Assembly: GCA_934202005.1 (NCBI GenBank)
Contig: CAKPXP010000003.1
Location: forward strand, 1-64,000
DNA from: an uncultured Selenomonas sp.
GTDB lineage: Bacteria > Bacillota > Negativicutes > Selenomonadales > Selenomonadaceae
DNA length: 64,000 bases
Reading direction: 5' to 3'
Shown here piece by piece: positions 52,156-61,894 of this stretch. Position 1 is the first letter of the stretch. Each line of letters begins with the position of its first letter. The position numbers and the translations under genes were made by a program. The notes beneath the pieces are model-generated. The model did no database searches, was not told the DNA's origin, and saw only the letters and a list, made by a program, of their open reading frames with translations.

Positions 52156-52776
52156 ATGAGTTATGTACCAATGGTCGTGGAGACGTCAAGCCGCGGGGAA
52201 CGCGCTTACGATATCTATTCGCGTCTGCTCAAGGATCGCATCATCTTCCTCGGCGGGCCGATTGATGACAATGTGGCGAATACCGTTGTGGCGCAGCTCC
52301 TTTTCCTCGAGTCCGAGGACCCGGACAAGGATATCTACCTCTATATCAACAGCCCGGGTGGTGTGGTGACGGCTGGCCTTGCCATCTACGATACCATGCA
52401 GTACATCAAGCCTGATGTCTCGACCATCTGCATCGGCCAGGCGGCGAGCATGGGCTCCGTCCTGCTCACGGCAGGTGCCAAGGGCAAGCGCTTCGCGCTC
52501 CCAATGTCGCGCATCATGATTCATCAGCCGCTCGGTGGCGCGCAGGGGCAGTCGACGGACATCCAGATCCAGGCAAAGGAGATCTTGCGCATCCGCGAGG
52601 TCATCAATGAGATCCTCGTTAAGACGACAGGGCAGAAGCTCGAGAAAGTCATCGAGGACACGGAGCGCGATAACTTCATGACGGCGGCTGAGGCGAAAGC
52701 CTATGGCCTGATTGACGAGGTCATCACGCGCAAGGAGAAGGCGGCTAAGTCCTCGAAGACGAAAGCGGAGAGCTGA
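52156..52776 (+). CDS. clpP: ClpP, Clp protease proteolytic subunit
   Basis: A 206-aa serine peptidase forming tetradecameric barrels for ClpX and ClpC. Catalytic Ser in [11 protein letters not shown] (~residue 98), His in [11 protein letters not shown] (~123) and Asp in the ERDNFM area (~172). ATG 52156 is chosen because the family begins near MSYVPMVVE and GGGGG lies upstream. Located 21 bp after tig, in the same operon. Confidence 0.97.
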   Translation: MSYVPMVVETSSRGERAYDIYSRLLKDRIIFLGGPIDDNVANTVVAQLLFLESEDPDKDIYLYINSPGGVVTAGLAIYDTMQYIKPDVSTICIGQAASMGSVLLTAGAKGKRFALPMSRIMIHQPLGGAQGQSTDIQIQAKEILRIREVINEILVKTTGQKLEKVIEDTERDNFMTAAEAKAYGLIDEVITRKEKAAKSSKTKAES

Positions 52777-52787
52777 GAGGTGGTATC

Positions 52788-54062
<1,275 letters not shown>

Positions 54063-54077
54063 ATGGAGATTACATGG

Positions 54078-54107
54078 GGCGCTGCCGGAGTGCAGCGCCT
54101 TGTTTTT
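54078..54107 (+). terminator. Terminator after clpX
   Basis: GGCGCTGC (54078-54085) pairs with GCAGCGCC (54092-54099), followed by TTGTTTTT. Repeat copy F begins directly at its T-tract. Confidence 0.8.
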
Positions 54108-54271
54108 AGGAATCACTGATTAATTCAGCACTCCGTCTTTACGTGTCTGCACTGTCCTCTCGTCGCCCTGCCATCCTCAGCGTAGCTTTGGCTACGCCTG
54201 CGGTTTGTCTCCTAGAGAGATACAGTGCATCCACGTAAATCCGGAGCACTTCATTTAATCAGCGGTTCCTT
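54108..54271 (+). repeat. Dispersed palindromic repeat, copy F
   Basis: A 164-bp copy between clpX and lon. Ends AGGAATCACTGATTAATTCA and AATCAGCGGTTCCT. Apex GCGTAGC-TTTG-GCTACGC. ACGTGTCTGCACTGT pairs with ACAGTGCATCCACGT, carrying paired changes relative to copy A (GCGC/GCGC there, GCAC/GTGC here). Same subfamily as copy E. Confidence 0.9.
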
Positions 54272-54294
54272 TAGTTTTCAAGGAGGGAAATGGA

Positions 54295-56646
54295 ATGCCG
54301 GAACAGACGGTGTGTCTGCCGCTTTTGCCCATGCGCGGCATGGTGGTTTTTCCCGCGATGATGGTGAATCTAGATGTCGGCAGGGAACGCTCCGTGGCGG
54401 CGCTGGAGCAGGCCATGCTCGCGGACAGGAAAATCCTGCTCGTTGCACAGCGCGATGATGAAAAGGAGGAGATCGGTCAGGAGGATCTCTACGAGGTGGG
54501 AACGATAGCGGAGGTCCGCCGCTCGATGAAGATGCCGGATGGTTCCGTGCGCATCCTCGTCGAGGGACTCAGTCGTGCGACCATCACGGAGTGCCATAGT
54601 CTCGAGAAGTATGCCGAGGCCATCGCCTTCGAGCATGTCGATGATCCCGCGGAGGACAAGGAATCTCTGGAGCTTGACGCGCTGGTTCGCAGTGTCGTGG
54701 ATGCCTTCGAGAAATGGGTGAAGCTCAGCGGCAAGATTCCGGAGGAAGCGCTCGTCTCCATTGCCATCCTCGACAGCGCGGGGAAGATGGCGGATCTCAT
54801 CGCCAGCCATCTGAGTCTCAAGCTGCAGGTGCGTCAGCAACTCCTCGCCTGTATTGATGTGCGGGAGCGGCTCGACCTGCTTTACCGCGTTCTCGCGCAT
54901 GAGCTCGAGATTCTCGAGCTCGGAAAGAAAATCGAGACGGAAGTCCGCCAGCAGATGAATAAGGTGCAGAAGGACTTCTACCTGCGGGAAAAAATCAAGG
55001 CCATCCGCAAGGAACTCGGTGAGAAAGACCGCAAGGCGGAAGAAGTCGAGGCATATCGGAAACGGCTCGAAGAGCAGCAATTCCCCGATGTCGTACGCAA
55101 GAAGCTGACGGAGGAGATCAATCGGCTCGATGCACTCAGCACGCTGTCGCCGGAAACGAGTGTCGTACGCGGCTATATCGACTGGATTTTCGCTCTGCCT
55201 TGGTCAAAGGAAACGGAAGATACGGTGGAGATCAGTCAAGCACAGGCGGTGCTCGAGCGCGATCATTACGGCTTGAAGGAAGTCAAGGAACGCATCCTGG
55301 ACTATCTGGCCGTCCATCAGCTCGCTGAGGCGAAGACAGCTCCTATTCTCTGCCTCGTCGGGCCGCCGGGTGTCGGCAAGACATCGCTGGCATCATCTGT
55401 CGCCCGTGCGCTCGGCCGCAGATTCGTCCATGTCTCGTTGGGCGGCGTACGCGATGAGGCGGAGATCCGCGGCCATCGTCGGACGTATGTCGGTGCGCTG
55501 CCCGGGCGCATCCTCGAGGGGATTCGCACAGCCGGTACAAAAAATCCTGTATTCCTCCTCGATGAGATCGACAAAATGGCGCAGGAGTACAGCGGTGATC
55601 CGGCGGCTGCCATGCTCGAGGTGCTCGATCCGGAGCAGAACAAGGCCTTCGTCGATCATTATCTCGATGTGCCGTTCGATCTTTCCGAGGTGCTCTGGAT
55701 CGTTACGGCGAACAATCTGGGGAATATCCCGCGTCCGTTGCGCGACCGCATGGAAATCATCACGCTTTCCAGTTATACGGAGTTTGAAAAGCTCGCCATT
55801 GCCAAGAAATACCTCGTCGCGCGTGCGCGGCAGGCGAATGGGCTCAAGGCGAAGGACATCCGGTTCGGGGCTGGCGTGCTGCGCGAAATCATCACCGCGT
55901 ACACGCGGGAATCCGGCGTGCGTGAGCTCCTGCGCCAGATTGAACGTATCTGCCGCAAGGCGGCGCGCCAGATCGTAGAGGGGGCGGAGACACCAATCCG
56001 TGTGACGAAGAAGAATCTCGTCACTTTTCTCGACAAGCCGAAGTTCCTCAGCACGAAAGCGGAGAAGCAGCCGCAGGTCGGTGTCGTGACAGGCCTGGCC
56101 TGGACAGAAGTAGGCGGCGACATCCTGCCTACAGAGGTCTCTGTGCTGAAGGGGAAGGGCAAGCTGATCCTCACAGGGCAGCTCGGTGATGTCATGCAGG
56201 AATCGGCCCAGGCCGGACTTTCCTATATCCGCAGCCGCACACAGGAGCTCGGGCTCGCCGATGATTTTTATGAAACTGTGGATATCCATATCCATCTGCC
56301 TGAAGGGGCCATACCGAAGGACGGGCCGTCCGCAGGCATCACGATGGCGACAGCGATGATCTCTGCACTCACGCAACGCAAGGTGCGCAGTGATGTGGCG
56401 ATGACGGGCGAGATTACGTTACGCGGCAATGTCCTCCCCATCGGCGGGCTGAAGGAAAAAGTCCTCGCAGCCTACAGGGAGGGGATCCGCACGATCCTCT
56501 TGCCGAAAGAGAATCAGAGGGACATCGAGGATATCCCGAAGGAGATCCTCGGCAAACTGCAGTTCGTGCCCGTCGCTCACATGGATGAGGTACTCAAGAC
56601 AGCGTTGATGTCAGGGGAAGAGGGGAAGGAGGACAACCATGCCTGA
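54295..56646 (+). CDS. lon: Lon protease
   Basis: A 783-aa ATP-dependent protease. N-terminal LON substrate domain ([15 protein letters not shown]), helical bundle, AAA+ module with GPPGVGKTS and [10 protein letters not shown], and C-terminal peptidase domain with the Ser-Lys dyad in [11 protein letters not shown] (Ser) and GLKEKVLAA (Lys). The length is typical for LonA. AAGGAGGG precedes ATG 54295. No promoter is evident between repeat F and the gene, so expression may start within or before the repeat. Confidence 0.97.
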   Translation: MPEQTVCLPLLPMRGMVVFPAMMVNLDVGRERSVAALEQAMLADRKILLVAQRDDEKEEIGQEDLYEVGTIAEVRRSMKMPDGSVRILVEGLSRATITECHSLEKYAEAIAFEHVDDPAEDKESLELDALVRSVVDAFEKWVKLSGKIPEEALVSIAILDSAGKMADLIASHLSLKLQVRQQLLACIDVRERLDLLYRVLAHELEILELGKKIETEVRQQMNKVQKDFYLREKIKAIRKELGEKDRKAEEVEAYRKRLEEQQFPDVVRKKLTEEINRLDALSTLSPETSVVRGYIDWIFALPWSKETEDTVEISQAQAVLERDHYGLKEVKERILDYLAVHQLAEAKTAPILCLVGPPGVGKTSLASSVARALGRRFVHVSLGGVRDEAEIRGHRRTYVGALPGRILEGIRTAGTKNPVFLLDEIDKMAQEYSGDPAAAMLEVLDPEQNKAFVDHYLDVPFDLSEVLWIVTANNLGNIPRPLRDRMEIITLSSYTEFEKLAIAKKYLVARARQANGLKAKDIRFGAGVLREIITAYTRESGVRELLRQIERICRKAARQIVEGAETPIRVTKKNLVTFLDKPKFLSTKAEKQPQVGVVTGLAWTEVGGDILPTEVSVLKGKGKLILTGQLGDVMQESAQAGLSYIRSRTQELGLADDFYETVDIHIHLPEGAIPKDGPSAGITMATAMISALTQRKVRSDVAMTGEITLRGNVLPIGGLKEKVLAAYREGIRTILLPKENQRDIEDIPKEILGKLQFVPVAHMDEVLKTALMSGEEGKEDNHA

Positions 56647-57268
56647 GCAGGAACGCGTCATCATCACACAGGCCGTCTACGTTGCTTCGGCCGTCAAGCG
56701 GGAGCAGTATCCGGAGGAAAAGATGCCGGAGATTGTTTTCATCGGACGTTCGAATGTCGGCAAGTCCTCCCTCATCAATTCTCTCACGCGCGTGAAGAAT
56801 CTCGCGCGCGTTTCCTCGCAGCCGGGCAAGACGCAGACCATCAATTTCTACGCACTAGGCGCTAAAGGGGAGGGGACGGCGGACAGGAAGAGCTTCTACC
56901 TCGTCGATCTCCCTGGCTATGGCTATGCGAAGACGGGAAAGGAGCGTCGGAAGATGTGGTCCGCGTTCATCGAGGTCTATTTGCTCCACTCGCCGCAGTT
57001 GCAGTTCGTCTGTCAGCTCATCGATATCCGCCATACGCCGATGCGCTCTGATATCGAGATGTTCTCCTGGCTGGTGAGGAACGGCATCCCCGTGCTCGTC
57101 ATCGCGACCAAGGCGGACAAGCTCGGCAAGAACGCCTGTGCAAAACAAGTCGCGCTTATCCGGCAGACGCTCGGTGTCGCGGAGCTTTCGGTTCTGCCGT
57201 ATTCTTCTGTAAAAAATGAAGGACGTTCAGATTTACTTGACGTCATATGGGACACTCTGCTACAATAA
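56639..57268 (+). CDS. engB: EngB/YsxC, ribosome-biogenesis GTPase
   Basis: A 209-aa essential GTPase for 50S assembly. G1 [10 protein letters not shown]2/switch region [12 protein letters not shown]3 DLPGYGYAK and G4 TKAD are present. It overlaps the lon stop by 8 bp with GGAAGGAGG upstream, the common lon-engB arrangement of Firmicutes. Confidence 0.96.
   Translation: MPEQERVIITQAVYVASAVKREQYPEEKMPEIVFIGRSNVGKSSLINSLTRVKNLARVSSQPGKTQTINFYALGAKGEGTADRKSFYLVDLPGYGYAKTGKERRKMWSAFIEVYLLHSPQLQFVCQLIDIRHTPMRSDIEMFSWLVRNGIPVLVIATKADKLGKNACAKQVALIRQTLGVAELSVLPYSSVKNEGRSDLLDVIWDTLLQ
57237..57266 (+). promoter_or_regulatory. Promoter of ahbA-ahbB inside the engB 3' end
   Basis: TTGACG (57237-57242), 18-bp spacer, TACAAT (57261-57266), about 80 bp before ahbA. 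Confidence 0.6.
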
Positions 57269-57276
57269 AGGAAAAT

Positions 57277-57291
57277 ATGAATCAGATTCAT
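57277..57291. promoter_or_regulatory. 15-bp perfect palindrome downstream of the ahbAB promoter
   Basis: ATGAATC-A-GATTCAT, centred ~18 bp after the -10. It has the position of a repressor site; the regulator is unknown. Confidence 0.5.
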
Positions 57292-57346
57292 ACTAGAGGC
57301 GCTTTCACTGCTGTGGGTGACGGTGCGATAAAGGAGTGCATGACCT

Positions 57347-57805
57347 ATGACGGAGCTGACGACGTTCGATAAAGCCCTTCTGAATCTGCTGCAGGGAAAT
57401 CTTCCCGTCTGCAGCAGGCCGTTTGCCGAGCTCGCAGCTCAGCTTGGTACGGATGAAGCGACTGTCCTCACGCGGCTGAGGTGGTTGAAACAGGCAGGCT
57501 ACCTGCGCCGCATCGGCACCTTCTTCAACTCCGCGCGTCTCGGCTACGCGGGCACACTCGTGGCGCTCCAGGTCGACGAGGATCACATGCAGTCCGTGGC
57601 GGAGGCTGTCAATCAGTACGTCGGTGCCACGCACAACTACGAGCGTGAGGGCGAGTACAATCTCTGGTTCACCTTGCTCACGCAGACGCCGGAACAGGAA
57701 CGCACCATCCTGCACGAGGTGCGCGCGCTTCCAGGTGTGCATGGCATGATGAATCTCAAGTCGCGGAAGAAGTACAAGATCAACGTGCAGTTCAAGCTGA
57801 GGTAA
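57347..57805 (+). CDS. ahbA: Siroheme decarboxylase subunit, AhbA-like
   Basis: A 152-aa Lrp/AsnC-like protein. The N-terminal winged helix-turn-helix (FAELAAQLGTDEATVLTRLRWL) is followed by an AsnC-type ligand domain carrying THNYEREGEYNLWFTLL, diagnostic for siroheme decarboxylase subunits rather than true Lrp regulators. With AhbB it converts siroheme to 12,18-didecarboxysiroheme in the alternative heme pathway. The gene pair is separated by 3 bp. Assignment of A versus B subunit rests on motif and order. Confidence 0.85.
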   Translation: MTELTTFDKALLNLLQGNLPVCSRPFAELAAQLGTDEATVLTRLRWLKQAGYLRRIGTFFNSARLGYAGTLVALQVDEDHMQSVAEAVNQYVGATHNYEREGEYNLWFTLLTQTPEQERTILHEVRALPGVHGMMNLKSRKKYKINVQFKLR

Positions 57806-57808
57806 CCT

Positions 57809-58297
57809 ATGATGAAGCCAGGGAAAAAGGTCAGCGAGCTGGACAAGAATGTCATCCGCGCCCTGCAGGGAGACTTCCCGCTCGTCGAGGAGCCGTACAA
57901 AGAACTGGCCGCGCGGGCTGGCGTGAGCGAGGAGGTATTCCTCTCCCGCGTGAAAGAAATGACGGAGCAGAAGATGATCCGCAAGATGGGCGCCGTGCTG
58001 CGTCACCGCGAGGTTGGATTTTCTGCAAATGTTCTCTGCGCCTGGGCTGTTCCGCCGGAGCGCCTCGACGAGGTGGCGAAGGCGATGGCGACCTCGGCGT
58101 CTGTCTCGCATTGCTACGATCGGAACGTCGCGCCGGGATGGCCGTACAATCTCTACACGATGATTCATGCACACAGTCGCGCGGAGTGTGAGCAGATTGC
58201 AGAGCGTCTCGGCAAGGAGAATCATGTATCGCGTCGTGTCATGCTTTATTCGAAAAAAGAATGGAAGAAAACTTCCATGCAGTATTTTCAAGAATAA
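57809..58297 (+). CDS. ahbB: Siroheme decarboxylase subunit, AhbB-like
   Basis: A 162-aa partner of the preceding protein with the same fold: helix-turn-helix YKELAARAGVSEEVFLSRVKEM, then SHCYDRNVAPGWPYNLYTMIH, the AhbB-type active-site stretch. Two in-frame ATGs (57809, 57812); GAGGT at the end of ahbA serves as ribosome site. AhbC/AhbD, the later enzymes of this heme route, are not in the window. Confidence 0.85.
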   Translation: MMKPGKKVSELDKNVIRALQGDFPLVEEPYKELAARAGVSEEVFLSRVKEMTEQKMIRKMGAVLRHREVGFSANVLCAWAVPPERLDEVAKAMATSASVSHCYDRNVAPGWPYNLYTMIHAHSRAECEQIAERLGKENHVSRRVMLYSKKEWKKTSMQYFQE

Positions 58298-58312
58298 CCA
58301 TAGGAGCTCAAA

Positions 58313-58362
58313 GACCCCGGAAGTCAGCAACGACAAGCGTTGCCGCTTTTTCGGGGCCTTTT
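58313..58362 (+). terminator. Terminator after ahbB
   Basis: CCCCGGAA and TTTTCGGGG enclose an inner GCAACG/CGTTGC stem, followed by CCTTTTC. It marks the start of an AT-rich 550-bp island. Confidence 0.8.
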
Positions 58363-58396
58363 CATTATTGCCTCGTTTTGCTCGTTATCTGCGTGG

Positions 58397-58435
58397 ATAA
58401 GCACCAATAAGCACCAATAAGCACTATTTAGCACT
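58397..58435 (+). repeat. Three tandem 10-bp repeats plus a degenerate unit
   Basis: ATAAGCACCA twice (58397-58406, 58407-58416), ATAAGCACTA (58417-58426), then TTTAGCACTC. The look is iteron-like or recombination-site-like; no replication or integrase gene is nearby. Confidence 0.6.
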
Positions 58436-58534
58436 CGCTAAAAGCTTCTATTGCGTATTCTGGTAAATGAAAATCGCAAATCCGGTAATAAAGGCCTGTA
58501 TAGTTGCGCAGTACATTATAAGAGATGTGAGGCG

Positions 58535-58675
58535 ATGAAACGTAAAAAGCCCACCATTAACTACTACATCATAGTAATCAATGGTAGGCAAGAGGACGAG
58601 CACGACACGCTATACAAAGTACTGACACTACTTGTTAGTATAGCAAGTCTGGTTGTTGCCATCGTCCTTAGGTAA
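58535..58675 (+). CDS. Small hydrophobic peptide, candidate type I toxin
   Basis: A 46-aa peptide (GTGAGG upstream of ATG 58535). A polar N-terminal half (KRKKPTINYYIIVINGRQED) is followed by one C-terminal membrane helix (LYKVLTLLVSIASLVVAIVL). The helix resembles holin-like toxin peptides with a LYxxLTLLxSxxxLVVAI pattern. The gene is AT-rich unlike its surroundings, and a large bidirectional hairpin with an antisense promoter begins at its stop codon, an arrangement seen in type I toxin-antitoxin loci. Function is inferred; the gene could also be a prophage remnant. Confidence 0.5.
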   Translation: MKRKKPTINYYIIVINGRQEDEHDTLYKVLTLLVSIASLVVAIVLR

Positions 58676-58729
58676 CCAAAGGGAGGCTAGCCGGGCTAGT
58701 CACAGGCAGGCAACCTCCCGATTACCTAA
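58668..58729. terminator. Large bidirectional hairpin at the small-peptide 3' end
   Basis: TTAGGTAA (58668-58675, including the stop codon) pairs with TTACCTAA (58722-58729). Inside, GGGAGG (58681-58686) pairs with CCTCCC (58714-58719). The loop contains GGCTAGCCGGGCTAG. It could end both the toxin mRNA and a converging antisense RNA. Confidence 0.6.
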
Positions 58730-58735
58730 ATTATA
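58730..58735 (-). promoter_or_regulatory. -10 of a possible antisense RNA
   Basis: Minus-strand TGA-TATAAT immediately beyond the hairpin, pointing back toward the small-peptide gene. The -35 is poor (TTCCCT). Confidence 0.4.
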
Positions 58736-58929
58736 TCACAAGATGAGAAAAGAGGGAAGTGATGTATTATTATTTCATTCTGTCATTCAGTTACTCAGAT
58801 TGGCCAACGGACATGGATAGCAGCTACTCGATTTTTGTGTGTAATTATGTTAAAATATTCGCGTGAATGACGTTTTATATGAGATGCAGCTCTGCTGTAT
58901 TTTTTGAGAGATGAAGATGGGTGGCAGAT

Positions 58930-60117
58930 ATGGTTTCTGAGAAGATGTATGAACTGGGTACGAAAAAATCGACAATCCGCACGATCTTTGAATTTGGCAG
59001 GAAACGCGCGGCCGAGGTCGGTGAGGATCAGGTGTTTGATTTCAGTCTGGGCAATCCTAATGTACCGACGCCGGATTTCATCCGCGAGGCAGCGGTGGAT
59101 ATCCTGCAAACGAAGGCTCCGAATGAGATCCACGGCTATACGGTGGCGCCCGGTCATCCCCAGGTGCGCGCGGCAGTGGCGGAGAGTCTGAACCGCCGGT
59201 TTGACATGGACTATGAGGGGAAAAATATCTTCATGACGGCAGGCGCTGCCGCTGCAATCACCATCTGTTTTAAGGCGCTTTGCGAAGAGGGGGATGAGTT
59301 CATCGCCTTCGCTCCTTTTTTTCCGGAGTATCGCTGCTTCGTGGAGGCCGTCGGCGGCAGGCTCGTTGTCGTGCCAGCTCGCACGGAGGATTTTCAGATC
59401 GACTTTACCGCGTTCGAGCGGCTGCTCACACCGAATACGAAGGCGGTCATTGTGAATTCGCCAAATAACCCGAGCGGTGCGGTCTATTCTGAACAGATCA
59501 TCGCGCGGCTGGCGGAGATCCTGCGCCAAAAGGAGCAGGCATACGGTCATCCAATCTTTATCATTTCTGATGAACCGTATCGGGAGATTGCCTTCGAGGG
59601 CTACACGGTTCCTTATGTTCCGAAATATTATGAGAATACGCTTGTCTGCTATTCCTACAGCAAGTCGTTCTCCCTGCCCGGCGAACGCATCGGCTACATT
59701 GCCGTGCCGGACAGTGTTGCGGACTTCGGTGCTGTCTTTGGCGCGATTGCGGGCGCTGCGCGCGTGCTCACGCATGTCAATGCACCCTCACTCTGGCAGT
59801 ATGTCGTCGCGCGCTGCGTGGACAAGCCGTCGGATATCAGCAAATATGTGGAGAATGGCAAGCTCCTCTACGATGGTCTCATCGCGGCAGGATTCACCTG
59901 CGTAAAGCCGCAGGGGGCGTTCTATCTTTTTCCGAAATGCCTCGAGGAGGATGATGCGGCGTTCTGTGAACGTGCGAAGAAATACGGCCTGCTGCTCGTT
60001 CCCGGCGCTGACTTCGGTTGCCCCGGTTATTTCCGTGCTGCCTATTGTATCAAGACAGAGACCATCCGCCGCTCGCTGCCGCTCTTCAAGAAACTCGCAG
60101 CGGAATACGGCAAGTGA
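58930..60117 (+). CDS. PLP-dependent class I/II aminotransferase
   Basis: A 395-aa fold-type I aminotransferase of the aspartate-aminotransferase superfamily. DFSLGNPNVPTPDF at the N-terminus, TAGAAAAITICFKAL (cofactor loop), NSPNNPSGAVY, IISDEPYREIAF and SYSKSFSLPGERIGY with the Schiff-base Lys are visible. The substrate is not defined. ATG 58930 is chosen over GTG 58921 because the family starts with a similar VSEKMYELG and GGGTGG lies 5 nt upstream. Confidence 0.9.
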   Translation: MVSEKMYELGTKKSTIRTIFEFGRKRAAEVGEDQVFDFSLGNPNVPTPDFIREAAVDILQTKAPNEIHGYTVAPGHPQVRAAVAESLNRRFDMDYEGKNIFMTAGAAAAITICFKALCEEGDEFIAFAPFFPEYRCFVEAVGGRLVVVPARTEDFQIDFTAFERLLTPNTKAVIVNSPNNPSGAVYSEQIIARLAEILRQKEQAYGHPIFIISDEPYREIAFEGYTVPYVPKYYENTLVCYSYSKSFSLPGERIGYIAVPDSVADFGAVFGAIAGAARVLTHVNAPSLWQYVVARCVDKPSDISKYVENGKLLYDGLIAAGFTCVKPQGAFYLFPKCLEEDDAAFCERAKKYGLLLVPGADFGCPGYFRAAYCIKTETIRRSLPLFKKLAAEYGK

Positions 60118-60176
60118 GGAAGCGTTGCTGTTTGAGGTGTGTGCCTCGTGTCCGATAGGATGTTCTCTCTTTTGTA

Positions 60177-60212
60177 AAAGCCAGCTGTTCGCAGAGGAAC
60201 GGCTGGCTTTTT
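60177..60212 (+). terminator. Terminator after the aminotransferase gene
   Basis: AAAAGCCAGCTGTTC pairs with GAACGGCTGGCTTTTT around GCAGAG. Confidence 0.88.
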
Positions 60213-60304
60213 CGTATTTGTCTCTGGATTTTTTCAGAAAAATGTTTCTCCACTGAGGAGCAAGGACTCTTTTTCACACTCTTTTTTCGTCATCTTGTTT
60301 ATGG

Positions 60305-60310
60305 TATAAT
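60305..60310 (+). promoter_or_regulatory. Extended -10 before the 514-aa gene
   Basis: TGG-TATAAT (60305-60310), 35 bp from the ATG. The -35 region is only T-rich. Confidence 0.5.
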
Positions 60311-60344
60311 GAAATGAATTTTTGAAATGGAGTCGAATTGATTC

Positions 60345-61889
60345 ATGGCGAACATTTACAGCAGGGTGGAGTTTTTCTATCAGGAGAACCCTGAGGCAGA
60401 GGCCATTGTGCCACAGGAGAAGGTAGAGCAATATTTCCGTCGCCGTGCGTGGCATGCTGCTAGCAGTCACGTCATGGAGATGGAGTGGCGCCTGCTTTCC
60501 CTGCTCATAGAGTATATTGACCAGGGCGGTTTTTATTCGTTTGACTCATTGGCACCGGTGGATTATGAGATGCTTCTTTACCGTGCGCGGGAACGGTGGC
60601 ATGATTTTCCACTCGATGACGCGGGTATCGGACGAGCTTTTGATGCGCTGCAGGATTTTTATAAGATCGCTTTGCCCGAGGCGGAGGAGGAACTTTCCGA
60701 GATATTGGATGCCGCGCGCAAGATGTGTCTGGAAAAGAAAGATGATTTGTTACCGCGGGACGGGGAAGAAGCGCTCCCTCTGCCGGTGGATGAGGAATTG
60801 TCAGAAGAGGAGATTGCAGAACTCAATCGCCGTCTCGATAACATCTTGAGCAGTGTACAAAGGTTCTATAAGGATGAGAGGTATTACCTGGATTTCGCTC
60901 GCGCGATTTTTCGTTTCTGCGGCCCTGAGATGAGTCTGGAAGAACTGGGATCTCAGACGGCGAAAGAAGAGTTTTGGCGGTCATTTTGGGATTATTTCCT
61001 GTTTGACTATCACATGATTGAAGATGATGATACACCATTGCATGTTTTTTTCGTGCAAAAGCAGGCGGAGATGGATCGGCTGGATCGGAAGGTCGTGCGT
61101 GATCTCATGCAATCGCGTTTTATGATTTTTTATATTGCCTCCATTGATGGGGAGCGTGTCCGTTGCCGCGATTTGTTCACGGGTGAGGATATGGTATTGC
61201 CACCGCCGGATGTTCCGATGACAGATTATGATAAGGTGCTTCTTTATGGGCATATGCATGCGCGTGGTGCGGTGCTGCTCAATCATATCTGCTCCGTTCC
61301 GGCGACGAAGAAACTGCGGCATAGAATCAAGGAAGAGATCCAACGTCAGTTCGATATCTATCGTTGGCGTTGCCCACAGGCATCGATCGGTGATTTTTTT
61401 GCGCGAAATACGGCAGCGGTTCTTCATGTCGTTCGTCTCATGACATCGCTGGCGCAGCTGCGTGTAGTGCCGATGTTGCGCCCGCGACACAAGCTATCAA
61501 GCTCTGTAGAATTGCCGAAGAACTTTGCGGCGCCGCTGCAGCGCTTGGAACGCAATGCGTTGGAACTCGGCATCGGAGCGGAGGAGCGAGGCATCATCAA
61601 GAGGTGTTATGTTGATTTCGTGCAGCAGTCTTCCCTGTCGCTGCAGGTGAAGAAGCGTGGTGATACGTTGGCGGCAGTGCTCACGATGTTCCTCATCGTT
61701 AATTCTATTCCACTCAACGAGGAGAAAAAGTTGTGCCGTCTGTTTCGGACAACGTCGCGTCTTTTGCTGGAACGGCTACATGATGTGTTGACTGTGTTGG
61801 ACTGCATATTGTTTGATCCGCGCTATCTTTCGGAGCAAGGTGCCATCAATGCCTTGTACATGGAGCCGTATACGCGGGAGGAGGAGTGA
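60345..61889 (+). CDS. Conserved-looking cytoplasmic protein of unknown function
   Basis: A 514-aa protein without signal peptide or convincing membrane helices. It is rich in aromatic and acidic residues and mostly helical, with an acidic stretch at residues ~135-165 (DGEEALPLPVDEELSEEEIA). The segment LMQSRFMIFYIASIDGERVRCRDLFTGEDM looks like a small beta domain, and RPRHKLSSSVELPKNF is basic. No catalytic signature or known domain was recognised. Its codon use is somewhat less GC-rich than its neighbours. It overlaps the start region of the M20 gene's longest frame, so the two may be co-transcribed. Confidence 0.7.
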   Translation: MANIYSRVEFFYQENPEAEAIVPQEKVEQYFRRRAWHAASSHVMEMEWRLLSLLIEYIDQGGFYSFDSLAPVDYEMLLYRARERWHDFPLDDAGIGRAFDALQDFYKIALPEAEEELSEILDAARKMCLEKKDDLLPRDGEEALPLPVDEELSEEEIAELNRRLDNILSSVQRFYKDERYYLDFARAIFRFCGPEMSLEELGSQTAKEEFWRSFWDYFLFDYHMIEDDDTPLHVFFVQKQAEMDRLDRKVVRDLMQSRFMIFYIASIDGERVRCRDLFTGEDMVLPPPDVPMTDYDKVLLYGHMHARGAVLLNHICSVPATKKLRHRIKEEIQRQFDIYRWRCPQASIGDFFARNTAAVLHVVRLMTSLAQLRVVPMLRPRHKLSSSVELPKNFAAPLQRLERNALELGIGAEERGIIKRCYVDFVQQSSLSLQVKKRGDTLAAVLTMFLIVNSIPLNEEKKLCRLFRTTSRLLLERLHDVLTVLDCILFDPRYLSEQGAINALYMEPYTREEE

Positions 61890-61894
61890 CAGCT

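Noticed and set aside
57237-57245. TTGACGTCA near ahbAB, similar to the palindrome in the nitrogenase-like promoter
   Set aside because: Only part of the 12-bp palindrome matches and it is mostly a -35 hexamer; shared regulation is not supported.
58428-58436. TTAGCACTC, identical to one half of a CIRCE (HrcA) element
   Set aside because: The complementary half GAGTGCTAA is absent at the required 9-bp spacing, and no chaperone gene follows; it is the degenerate last unit of the 10-bp tandem array.
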